Assembly (NCBI GenBank): GCA_903859265.1
Contig: CAIOLZ010000209.1
Span: 1 to 6,638 of the forward strand
DNA from: an uncultured beta proteobacterium
GTDB taxonomy: Bacteria > Pseudomonadota > Gammaproteobacteria > Burkholderiales > Burkholderiaceae_C
Direction of reading: 5' to 3'
DNA: 6,638 bases
Each line of letters starts with the position of its first letter. The first letter of the stretch is position 1. The notes under the pieces were generated by a model. That model worked only from the letters and a program-made list of their open reading frames with translations, did not search any database and was not told the origin of the DNA. The translations under genes were made by a program, and so were the position numbers. Shown here in pieces: positions 1-6,266 of this stretch.

Positions 1-836
1 ATCACCATGCCGCATCCCACAGCCTCGCCGTGGAGCCAGGCGCCATAGCCCAGTCCGGTCTCAATGGCGTGGCCAAACGTATGGCCGAAATTGAGGATCG
101 CGCGCAGCCCGCCCTCGCGCTCATCCTGCCCCACTACCCAGGCCTTTATTTCGCAACTGCGGCGCACTGCATGGGCCAAGGCGGGGATATCGCGCTGCAT
201 CAAGAGATCGATGTGCTGCTCCAACCAATCAAAAAAAACCATGTCAGCGATCGGCCCATATTTGATAACTTCCGCCAGCCCGGCGCTGATCTCCCGAATT
301 GGTAATGTGACGAGTGTGTCAAGGTCACACACGACTTTGAGCGGCTGGTAAAACGCGCCCACCATGTTTTTGCCGAGCGGGTGGTTGATACCGGTTTTCC
401 CGCCTACCGAAGAATCGACCTGCGACAACAAGGTCGTTGGAATCTGGACAAAAGCAACGCCACGCATGTAGCAAGCGGCTGCAAAACCCGCCATGTCACC
501 CACCACGCCGCCGCCCAAGGCAAATACCAATGTCTTGCGATCACAACCGTTGCGCAGTAATGCATCAAAAATCAGATTCAGTGTCTGCCAGTGCTTGTGT
601 TCTTCACCGTCAGGCAACTCAAGCTTATGCACCGTGCCATAAATTGGCAAAAGCGTGCGCGCCAACGTCTCAACATACAAAGGCCCGACCGTGGTGTTGG
701 TAACTATCATTGCCGCGCTGGCTTTGGGCAAATCCCGAAAGTTCTCGGCCTGCTGCAATAAATGGGTGCCAATCAGAATTGGATAGCTGCGCTCCCCCAG
801 ATCAATGGGAACAATGTGCGAGTGGTTTGCCGTCAT
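1..836 (-). CDS. aroB: 3-dehydroquinate synthase, 3' end cut off by window edge
   Basis: AroB converts DAHP to 3-dehydroquinate in the cytoplasm, the second step of the shikimate pathway, using NAD+ and a divalent metal (zinc in characterised enzymes). The frame is open from the ATG at 834-836 to the left edge and gives 278 residues. The family is about 360 long, so roughly 80-90 C-terminal residues lie outside. Visible signatures are the glycine-rich NAD-binding stretch LGGGVVGDMAGF (about 107-118), the PTTLLSQVDSSVGGKTGIN segment (133-151, with Lys147), and the three expected metal ligands Glu189 (AGLAEVIKYG), His252 (NFGHTFGHAIE) and His269 (LHGEAV), which align with E. coli E184, H247 and H264. 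All catalytic features in the visible part are intact. The start is chosen because MTANHSHIVPIDLGERSYPI is a normal AroB N-terminus. No good Shine-Dalgarno precedes it, and a TTG at 861-863 is a weaker alternative. It begins 52 bp after the MFS stop, so co-transcription is likely. Confidence 0.97.
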   Translation of the reverse strand, partial: MTANHSHIVPIDLGERSYPILIGTHLLQQAENFRDLPKASAAMIVTNTTVGPLYVETLARTLLPIYGTVHKLELPDGEEHKHWQTLNLIFDALLRNGCDRKTLVFALGGGVVGDMAGFAAACYMRGVAFVQIPTTLLSQVDSSVGGKTGINHPLGKNMVGAFYQPLKVVCDLDTLVTLPIREISAGLAEVIKYGPIADMVFFDWLEQHIDLLMQRDIPALAHAVRRSCEIKAWVVGQDEREGGLRAILNFGHTFGHAIETGLGYGAWLHGEAVGCGMV

Positions 837-878
837 GGGACGAAGTTTAGAGGCAATTGGCAAGGCCGCGTCTGCACG

Positions 879-888
879 GCGCCGGCGC
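879..888. repeat. 10-bp perfect GC palindrome after the MFS stop codon
   Basis: The sequence gcgccggcgc is its own reverse complement and lies directly after the TGA (889-891) of the MFS gene, in the 52-bp gap before aroB. It has no loop and no following T tract, so it does not look like an intrinsic terminator. It may be chance in a GC-rich spacer. No other element is seen in this gap. Confidence 0.35.
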
Positions 889-2286
889 TCAATGGGCCTG
901 ACTCACAGCACTTCCGTCACCCGCGCGCAAGGCCCAAAAAGAAACCGAGGAGATAACGGTGACAACGCCGAGTGTCTCAAAGGCGTGGTGTAGTGCGCCT
1001 GTCACCGCAAGACGGTCGTTTTGCGAAATGTCCCCCAGATACCAAGCCGTAACCAGTGATCCACAGGCCAGTCCAAAGCTCATCGACAGCTGCTGCATGG
1101 AGCTTCCGATGGTGCTGGCCATGCTCGAGTCTTTGGATTCGATATCCGAATAGGCCATCGAATTCATGCTCGTGAATTGGAGGGAGTTAAAGAAACCTTG
1201 CGTCAGGCCCAAACACACCAGGTGCCAGATCTGCGTGCTGGCGGTTACCAGGGAGAACATGCAAATCGTTAAACCGATCAGCACGGTGTTGACAATCAGC
1301 ACCCTGCGATAACCAAAGCGTGCCAACACTTTGGGCGCGACAAACTTCATGAACATCGCGGCCGCGGCGGCAGGCATCATCAGCAATCCGGATTGCCACG
1401 CCGTCATGCCGATACCCACCTGGTAAAGGAGGGGCAGCAAGAAAGGCATTCCCCCCAGACCCAGGCGCGTGACAAAACCGCCAAGTACCGAGATACGAAA
1501 GGTACGCACCTTGAACAGCGTCAGTTGCAGCAATGGAAACTCGGTGTGCCTGGCGTGCAAGCCATAACCCACCAGCAAAGCCACTGAAACAATGCCCCAC
1601 ACCAGCGCGGTGACACCGCTGATCTGATGTTCCCCAAAGACCTCCAGCAACCAGGACAGCAATGCGGTTCCAGTTCCGAAGAGCACAAAGCCGACAATGT
1701 CCAGCGAGCGTTGGGTTTCAGCTTTGTAGTCGGGCATGTAGCGGTAGATCAACCACTGTGCCGCCAGCCCAACGGGCACGTTGACGAAAAAAATCTCGCG
1801 CCACGATAGCCAATGAACGATGAGCCCTCCGACGGTAGGGCCCAGCAAGGGGCCAATCAGCGCCGGAATGACAACAAAATTCATCGCCACCAGAAGCTCG
1901 GATTTCTCAAAGGTGCGGATGATGGAAAGCCGGCCCACCGGCATCATCATGGCGGCACCGATGCCCTGCAAAATCCGTGCGCCCACCAGCATGGGAACGC
2001 TGACGGAAAGCCCGCACAGGATGGATGAAAGCGTGAACACAGCCACAGCCCACGCAAACACGCTGCGGGTACCAAACCGGTCCGCGATCCAGCCACTCAG
2101 CGGTATGCCGACCGCCAGACTCAGTATGTAACTGGCAACGACGCCCTTCAAACTCAGCGGGGACACGTTAAGGCTCGCGGCCATGGAGGGCACCGCGGTA
2201 TTCACGATGGTTGAATCCAGTTGCTCCATGAACAACGCGGTCGCTACCACCCAGGGCAAATAGCGCTTTATGCGGTTCTGGTCCAT
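889..2286 (-). CDS. MFS drug-efflux-type transporter (DHA2/EmrB-like, HsrA/MdtD group)
   Basis: This is a predicted inner-membrane proton-coupled exporter of 465 residues, the usual length for 14-TM DHA2 proteins. It is hydrophobic throughout, with about 14 membrane segments judged by eye. Family motifs in order are LDSTIVNTAVP in TM1 (23-33), motif A GWIADRFGTR between TM2 and TM3 (65-74), the TM4 motif RILQGIGAAMMMPVGR (104-119), and the TM5 antiporter motif C, seen as GPLLGPTVGG (145-154). From memory it resembles E. coli HsrA/YieO and MdtD more than EmrB in its central part (LFKVRTF, FVTRLGLGGMPFLLPL). The substrate cannot be told: no adaptor (EmrA) gene or regulator adjoins it here. Start: the ATG at 2284-2286 gives the normal short N-terminus before TM1. 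In-frame ATGs at 2326-2328 and 2398-2400 would add 14 or 38 polar residues, and the latter overlaps aroK. None has a strong ribosome binding site. It lies 73 bp after aroK and 52 bp before aroB, an unusual place for an exporter. Confidence 0.92.
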   Translation of the reverse strand: MDQNRIKRYLPWVVATALFMEQLDSTIVNTAVPSMAASLNVSPLSLKGVVASYILSLAVGIPLSGWIADRFGTRSVFAWAVAVFTLSSILCGLSVSVPMLVGARILQGIGAAMMMPVGRLSIIRTFEKSELLVAMNFVVIPALIGPLLGPTVGGLIVHWLSWREIFFVNVPVGLAAQWLIYRYMPDYKAETQRSLDIVGFVLFGTGTALLSWLLEVFGEHQISGVTALVWGIVSVALLVGYGLHARHTEFPLLQLTLFKVRTFRISVLGGFVTRLGLGGMPFLLPLLYQVGIGMTAWQSGLLMMPAAAAAMFMKFVAPKVLARFGYRRVLIVNTVLIGLTICMFSLVTASTQIWHLVCLGLTQGFFNSLQFTSMNSMAYSDIESKDSSMASTIGSSMQQLSMSFGLACGSLVTAWYLGDISQNDRLAVTGALHHAFETLGVVTVISSVSFWALRAGDGSAVSQAH

Positions 2287-2363
2287 TGCGTCCGGTTGGC
2301 AAGCACTGTCGTCGCACTGCGGAAACATGGCCTGGCACGTACGCCGTTTTGCCGGGTTTTCAT
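2268..2363 (-). CDS. possible 31-codon ORF bridging aroK and the MFS gene (speculative)
   Basis: An ATG at 2361-2363 overlaps the aroK TGA as ATGA and opens a 31-codon frame ending in TAA at 2268-2270, which is 19 nt inside the chosen MFS reading frame (ATG at 2284-2286). An AGGGA motif (plus-strand tccct, 2370-2374) lies 6 nt upstream, a better ribosome binding site than any MFS start has. The peptide begins MKTRQNGVRARP and is basic (six Arg, one Lys), with no recognisable family and no membrane segment. It could bring ribosomes to the MFS start (a translational coupler) or be chance. It is listed because its ends line up with both neighbouring genes; there is no homology support. Confidence 0.25.
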   Translation of the reverse strand: MKTRQNGVRARPCFRSATTVLANRTQWTRTA

Positions 2364-2902
2364 GCCTTTTCCCTGTAGGGGCTGGTCTCGTTGTGACCAT
2401 CCAGCTCCAGTTGCATAACGATCATGTTCACCAGGGAGGCCACCGACGGCCGTCCCGTTTCGAGAATGAAATGGGCTACTTCGGAGTACAGGGGATCGCG
2501 GTATTCGAAGAGTTCCCGCAATCGGCTCATCGGATCGGACACCTGTAGCAAGGGCCGATTGGTATCGTGGCGAAGGCGTCGAAACAGTTCCTCTGGCGTG
2601 GATTTGAGATAAATCACTCTGCCGCGCTGCCGCAGGTGCCTGCGGTTCTCCTCTCGCAACACCGCGCCACCCCCGGTAGAAACGACGCAATCGCAGTCCT
2701 GCATCAGGGTTTCGATGACCTCTGCCTCGATGTCGCGAAACCTAGGCTCCCCCTCGCGTTCAAAAAACTCCCGGATTGAGCAGCCTAGGCGGGATTCAAT
2801 GGCCTGGTCTGAATCTACGAAGCGAAGCCTCAGCCGCCGCGCAAGTTGACGGCCGACCGTAGTTTTTCCGGAGCCAGGCAGCCCAACCAGACTTAAGAGC
2901 AA
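2360..2902 (-). CDS. aroK: shikimate kinase, non-ATG start
   Basis: AroK phosphorylates shikimate to shikimate 3-phosphate with ATP, the fifth step of the shikimate pathway, in the cytoplasm. The 180 residues fit the usual 170-190. Landmarks are the Walker A P-loop GLPGSGKTT (7-15), the shikimate-binding DSD (30-32), Arg56 in EPRFRDIE, the STGGGAV loop (75-81, Gly77-79), the lid arginine in NRPLL (Arg116), and Arg135 in YRDPLY. All key residues are present. The start is inferred as TTG at 2900-2902: an in-frame TAA at 2909-2911 closes the frame, and the first in-frame ATG encodes Met67, far past the P-loop. The only other candidate is the ATT at 2906-2908, two codons upstream, which would give a 182-residue protein. 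The ribosome binding site is poor (GGGTG 10 nt from the TTG, 4 nt from the ATT). It follows pilQ after 34 bp, the common pilQ-aroK linkage, so it probably depends on the pilus transcript. Confidence 0.96.
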   Translation of the reverse strand: MLLSLVGLPGSGKTTVGRQLARRLRLRFVDSDQAIESRLGCSIREFFEREGEPRFRDIEAEVIETLMQDCDCVVSTGGGAVLREENRRHLRQRGRVIYLKSTPEELFRRLRHDTNRPLLQVSDPMSRLRELFEYRDPLYSEVAHFILETGRPSVASLVNMIVMQLELDGHNETSPYREKA

Positions 2903-2936
2903 TTGAATTTAACACCCGATGAGACAAAGGGGTAGT

Positions 2937-5045
2937 TTAATTGGCGATTGCGCGTTCAGCCAGCGTTTTGGGTGTAATGAAAACCAGCATCTCCTGCTTG
3001 GAAGTCGTCTTGGTAGTTTGCCTAAACAGCATGCCAACGCCAGGCAAGTCGCCAAAAAATGGGACCTTCGCCACGGTGTCAGAGTCATCCTGTGTAAATA
3101 TGCCGCCGATAACAACCGTTCCACCATTCTCGACGAGTACCTGCGTCTGAATATGCTTTGTATTGATCGCGTAGCCGGCTGGCGTCAATTGACCGACCGT
3201 GTCATTCGTGACGTCGAGTGTGAGAATGATGTTGCCTTCCGGTGTGATTTGCGGCGTGACTTCCAGTTTCAAATTGGCCTTGCGAAAGGCAATGGAAGTT
3301 GCGCCGCTGGATGAAGCGACCTGATAAGGCAGTTCTGTTCCCTGCTCAACCAATGCTTTGACCTGGTCAGCCGTCACCACCCGCGGGCTGGAAATGGTTT
3401 TACCCTGTCCATCCGCCTCAAGCGCAGAGATTTCAAGATTCAGCACCTCACTGGCCGAGGATCCAAAAATGGATAACGCCAACGCAGCGGGTGTGTTGAT
3501 ACCACTGACACCCGTTGAGGGCAAATTGATAAAGTTGCTGGTTGTCAAGTTAGGTGTCGTAGCACCGCTGGTACTGGGACTGCCGTACACGTTAATACCG
3601 ACATTGGCTCCGGTACTGGAGCCGCCAAGTTTTACGCCCAGGGACTTTCCAAATGTGTCCGTAGCTTCAACGATGCGGGCCTCGATCAACACCTGGCGAA
3701 CTGAGACGTCCAGTTTGGCCACCATTTGCTGCACCTGTTCGAGCTTGGCAGGAATGTCCGTCACAAACAATTGGTTGGTACGGGGTTCTGCAATCACGCT
3801 ACCCCGCGCGCTCAGAATTCGTGCACTATTGCCGGTACCAGTTGAACCGCCACCTCCCGAAGCACCGCCGCCAGAGAGTTGCGCGGCAACGTCGGTCGCT
3901 TTGGCATAGTTCATCTGAAAGCTTTGCGTCTTCAAGGGTTCAAGCCCCTGCACTGCCACCATCGACTCCAGATCCAGCTTTTCCTTGGATGCTATTTCAT
4001 CCTTGGGCGCGACCCAGATGACATTGCCGCTCTTGCGCATGCCAAGGCCTTTCGCCTGAAGAATGATGTCCAGGGCCTGATCCCATGGGACGTCCTGCAA
4101 GCGCAAGGTGACTGCACCCGTCACAGAGTCCGAGGTGACGATGTTGAAGTTGGTGAAGTCCGCAATCACCTGCAACAGGGAGCGCACCTCAATGTTTTGA
4201 AAATTTAGAGACAACTTCTGGCCGTTGTAGCCGGTGCCCGGCGTGAGCTTTTTGGGGTCAACTTTGACCTCCTTGACTTCCACCACGAATTGGTCGTCAC
4301 TCTGGTAGGCACTGTGTTCCCACTGACCTGTAGGCTCAATGACCATGCGGACTTTGTCACCCGACTGCACCGTCGTGATGGTCTTGATCGGTGTTCCAAA
4401 GTCGGCGACATCCAGGCGACGGCGAAGTCCCTCGGGCAACGTGGACTTCATAAACTCAACCACCAGCGTCTGCCCCTGCTGGCGAATATCGACACCGACC
4501 TGATTGTTGGGCAGCGTGACGATGACACGGCCGGTTCCATCAGTTCCGCGGCGGAAGTCCAGATCTTTGATCGGTGCAGAATCCCGGTTGCGGTTTTCTG
4601 CAAACGTTGCTCCACCCGTAGCCGGTCCCCCGGCGCTGACCGACGACTCCAGCACCACAAACAGCGACTTACCCTTGATTTCAGCTTTGTAAGCTGCGGC
4701 TTGCTTAAGGTTCAAAACCACGCGGGTGCGGTCCCCCGCTTGAACAACACTGATCGACTTCAAATTACCCTGATTCACTTCAACCGTTGAACGTCCCATC
4801 GAATTGGTAACGCCGGGAAAATCAAGCGCGATACGGGCCGGAGACTGAATCGCAAATCCTGTAGGAACCGCATCCAGCGCCTTGGTAAGGTCAACCCGGA
4901 CAACTTCTGCGCCCCCCTGCAGCGAACCTGTGACCGCCTCAATTGCATTTTGCGCATGGGCCGCAATTGCAATAAAACCAACGGCTAGGCCTAAAAAAAA
5001 CTTTTTCAACATGGGTTGTCCCAATTCAGAACGCTGACTTTTCAT
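2937..5045 (-). CDS. pilQ: type IV pilus outer-membrane secretin
   Basis: PilQ forms the multimeric outer-membrane channel through which the type IV pilus is extruded and retracted. The 702 residues show a signal peptide (hydrophobic core about 16-28, likely cleavage after AHA at 29-31), two AMIN-type domains expected to bind peptidoglycan (about 34-132 and 158-258), an N0/STN domain (about 275-347, LNFQNIEVRSLLQVIADFTNFNI at its start), an N1 secretin_N domain interrupted by a Gly/Ser-rich loop (about 373-447, loop 391-407), and the secretin domain (about 535-694). The secretin domain carries VPFFGDLPGVGMLFR (661-675) and ends EMLVFITPKTL. It is full length with no frameshift. The start ATG at 5043-5045 overlaps the pilP stop as ATGA and has AGGAG 8 nt upstream. 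A second in-frame ATG at 5010-5012 (Met12) would give a shorter, more typical signal peptide but has a weaker ribosome binding site. It is last of the pil genes here, followed by aroK. Confidence 0.98.
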   Translation of the reverse strand: MKSQRSELGQPMLKKFFLGLAVGFIAIAAHAQNAIEAVTGSLQGGAEVVRVDLTKALDAVPTGFAIQSPARIALDFPGVTNSMGRSTVEVNQGNLKSISVVQAGDRTRVVLNLKQAAAYKAEIKGKSLFVVLESSVSAGGPATGGATFAENRNRDSAPIKDLDFRRGTDGTGRVIVTLPNNQVGVDIRQQGQTLVVEFMKSTLPEGLRRRLDVADFGTPIKTITTVQSGDKVRMVIEPTGQWEHSAYQSDDQFVVEVKEVKVDPKKLTPGTGYNGQKLSLNFQNIEVRSLLQVIADFTNFNIVTSDSVTGAVTLRLQDVPWDQALDIILQAKGLGMRKSGNVIWVAPKDEIASKEKLDLESMVAVQGLEPLKTQSFQMNYAKATDVAAQLSGGGASGGGGSTGTGNSARILSARGSVIAEPRTNQLFVTDIPAKLEQVQQMVAKLDVSVRQVLIEARIVEATDTFGKSLGVKLGGSSTGANVGINVYGSPSTSGATTPNLTTSNFINLPSTGVSGINTPAALALSIFGSSASEVLNLEISALEADGQGKTISSPRVVTADQVKALVEQGTELPYQVASSSGATSIAFRKANLKLEVTPQITPEGNIILTLDVTNDTVGQLTPAGYAINTKHIQTQVLVENGGTVVIGGIFTQDDSDTVAKVPFFGDLPGVGMLFRQTTKTTSKQEMLVFITPKTLAERAIAN

Positions 5046-5584
5046 TTTGATTTCTCCTGCAACTGGAGGGTTGCAACGCGTTCAACCCACTCGCCAACCG
5101 CGTCTTGCACAATTTCCCGTATCGTGACTTCGGTCTCGGTGATTTTTGTGACCTTGCCGTAATTCAAACCCAGATAATTGCCCGGCTTCACCTGGTAGAG
5201 TAAATTTTCAACCTTGAGAAGCGCGACCGGCTGTCCGGCCTTCACGAGACTTCCCACGAGCGCCATGCCGTCGAGCGGAAAAGCTTCCAGTGGTTCTTTG
5301 CGACGCGCCAATTCCGGCGCTACCAACGCCCCGTTGGACGCCAACTGCGCAGAATCGCGGCTAAGCGCCTGCGTGAGCTTCTGGTTGCTAAACGGCTCAA
5401 TGGCGGTTGCGTTGGTATATTGCTCTGGAACAAATTGTTTCGGCGCGGGAATAGGCTTTACACGCGGCCGCGTCTGGTTGCGCTGTTCCACCAGCCATTG
5501 GCGAATATCGTCCTCCTTCGAGGCGCCGCAACCAGCCAGCAGTGCCACCGTAACAACAGCCAAAATAAGAGCATCAAGCTTCAT
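5042..5584 (-). CDS. pilP: type IV pilus assembly lipoprotein
   Basis: PilP is the inner-membrane lipoprotein that joins the PilN/PilO pair to the periplasmic N0 region of the secretin PilQ. The 180 residues begin with a lipoprotein signal (hydrophobic 5-18, lipobox LAGC with the modified cysteine at 19). A polar, proline-containing, probably flexible linker follows (about 35-95), then the compact beta-sandwich domain (about 100-178, including DGMALVGSLVKAGQPVALLKV and VKPGNYLGLNYGKVT). Length and layout match the family. The ATG at 5582-5584 overlaps the pilO TGA as ATGA and has AAGGGG (5592-5597) 7 nt upstream. The stop overlaps the pilQ start in the same way, and the last codons carry the pilQ ribosome binding site. 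Tight packing on both sides suggests balanced, coupled synthesis. Confidence 0.97.
   Translation of the reverse strand: MKLDALILAVVTVALLAGCGASKEDDIRQWLVEQRNQTRPRVKPIPAPKQFVPEQYTNATAIEPFSNQKLTQALSRDSAQLASNGALVAPELARRKEPLEAFPLDGMALVGSLVKAGQPVALLKVENLLYQVKPGNYLGLNYGKVTKITETEVTIREIVQDAVGEWVERVATLQLQEKSK
5054..5058 (-). promoter_or_regulatory. pilQ ribosome binding site
   Basis: AGGAG on the minus strand lies 8 nt before the pilQ ATG at 5043-5045 and within the last codons of pilP. It favours this ATG over the internal Met12 codon. Two short hairpins overlap it. Confidence 0.8.
5054..5075 (-). promoter_or_regulatory. competing hairpins over the pilQ ribosome binding site
   Basis: In the mRNA, TGCAAC (5070-5075) can pair with GTTGCA (5058-5063) in a 6-bp stem with a 6-nt CCTCCA loop. 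The CTCC in that loop (5065-5068) can instead pair with the GGAG of the pilQ ribosome binding site (5054-5057) across a 7-nt loop. With no linker after the first stem, both stems are unlikely to form together, so they are better seen as alternatives. Ribosomes finishing pilP would melt both, which would fit coupling of pilQ to pilP. The bases also encode the end of PilP, so the pairing could be incidental. Confidence 0.35.
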
Positions 5585-6255
5585 TTTTTAGCCCCTTTAG
5601 GCGTGGTCGCTTTGCGCTGCGCAGCGACTTCGTCCTGGTCCAGATAGCGGAAAGTCTTGGCCGTACTATCCAGCGAGAGTGTTCCGTCAGTCTTGGGCGT
5701 AATCGTGAGATTGTTCAGCGTGACAATTCTCGAGAGGTTCGCAATATCGGACGCAAAGGCACCAATGTCGTGGTACCGCCCGGTCACCTTGATGACGATT
5801 GGCAACTCTGCGTAATAGTCCTTTACCGCAATTTGACCGGGGCGGAAAAGCTCAAATTGCAGACTGCGCCCCAAGCCCGCCTGATTGATATCTGAAAGCA
5901 GCGCGTCCATCTCAGCCTTGCTCGGAAGTTGCTTTTCTAGCTGCGTTACATACTGTTGGACCTGCTCACGCTGCTTCTTGAGGACCTCCAAATTGACAGC
6001 CTTGGTCAATTTGGACTGGTAATCCTCTTTCAGTTTTAACTCCTGTGCCTCAGCGGCGTGCAGGGCCTCCTGAGACCCGCTGAGCCAGACGAACCATAAC
6101 GCGACAACCACCACAAGGGCGGTCACAACAAACAAACCATATCGCGGTACCGGTGGCCAAAGCGAAGGATCCTTGGGATCGAGATCCGTAAATTGGCTTT
6201 TGATTTTTGCCTGTAATTGCGCGAAATCGATAGAGGTGGAAAGCTTGGTTGCCAT
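5581..6255 (-). CDS. pilO: type IV pilus inner-membrane alignment protein
   Basis: PilO is a bitopic inner-membrane protein that pairs with PilN and contacts PilP, linking the cytoplasmic PilM ring to the PilQ secretin. The 224 residues show a cytoplasmic N-terminus (1-38, with DLDPKDPSLWPPVPRYG), one membrane span (about 39-58), a periplasmic coiled coil (about 62-110, rich in Glu, Lys and Gln), and the ferredoxin-like PilO domain (about 112-206, including LQFELFRPG and the ELPIVIKVTGRYHDIGAF segment). It ends in a basic tail (KGAKK). Length and layout match beta-proteobacterial PilO. The ATG at 6253-6255 follows the pilN stop after 11 bp. Its ribosome binding site is weak (GGTAAAG-like), so reinitiation after pilN may help. 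The stop overlaps the pilP start. Confidence 0.97.
   Translation of the reverse strand: MATKLSTSIDFAQLQAKIKSQFTDLDPKDPSLWPPVPRYGLFVVTALVVVVALWFVWLSGSQEALHAAEAQELKLKEDYQSKLTKAVNLEVLKKQREQVQQYVTQLEKQLPSKAEMDALLSDINQAGLGRSLQFELFRPGQIAVKDYYAELPIVIKVTGRYHDIGAFASDIANLSRIVTLNNLTITPKTDGTLSLDSTAKTFRYLDQDEVAAQRKATTPKGAKK
5592..5597 (-). promoter_or_regulatory. pilP ribosome binding site
   Basis: AAGGGG on the minus strand lies 7 nt before the pilP ATG and inside the 3' end of pilO. It supports the ATGA-overlap start for pilP. Confidence 0.65.
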
Positions 6256-6266
6256 TTTCTTTACCG

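Noticed and set aside
879..888. GC palindrome as a terminator between the MFS gene and aroB
   Set aside because: It has no loop and no T tract, and the genes on both sides are co-directional and close, so termination here is not supported.
1187..1600. 137-codon minus-strand ORF in another frame inside the MFS gene
   Set aside because: It is fully inside a motif-rich, full-length MFS gene on the same strand, and its translation has no membrane or domain pattern.
2398..2400. Upstream ATG as the MFS start (503 residues)
   Set aside because: It lies inside aroK and adds 38 polar, unconserved-looking residues before TM1. Its GGAG-like ribosome binding site is part of aroK codons. It remains possible but less likely than 2286.
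2268..2690. 140-codon minus-strand ORF overlapping most of aroK
   Set aside because: The upstream part is an out-of-frame reading of aroK. Only its last 31 codons, from the ATG at 2361-2363, have start signals worth noting.
2741..2789. 8-bp inverted repeat cctaggct/agcctagg inside aroK
   Set aside because: The arms are 33 bp apart within a conserved coding region. CTAG is usually scarce, but two copies at this spacing can be chance, and no mobile element borders them.
3358..3909. 183-codon plus-strand ORF opposite pilQ
   Set aside because: It lies wholly antisense to the intact secretin gene, its protein shows no family motif, and it is explained by the codon bias of pilQ on the other strand.
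4290..4790. 166-codon plus-strand ORF opposite pilQ
   Set aside because: It is antisense to the AMIN region of pilQ, with a low-complexity basic product, no recognisable domain and no gene-like context.
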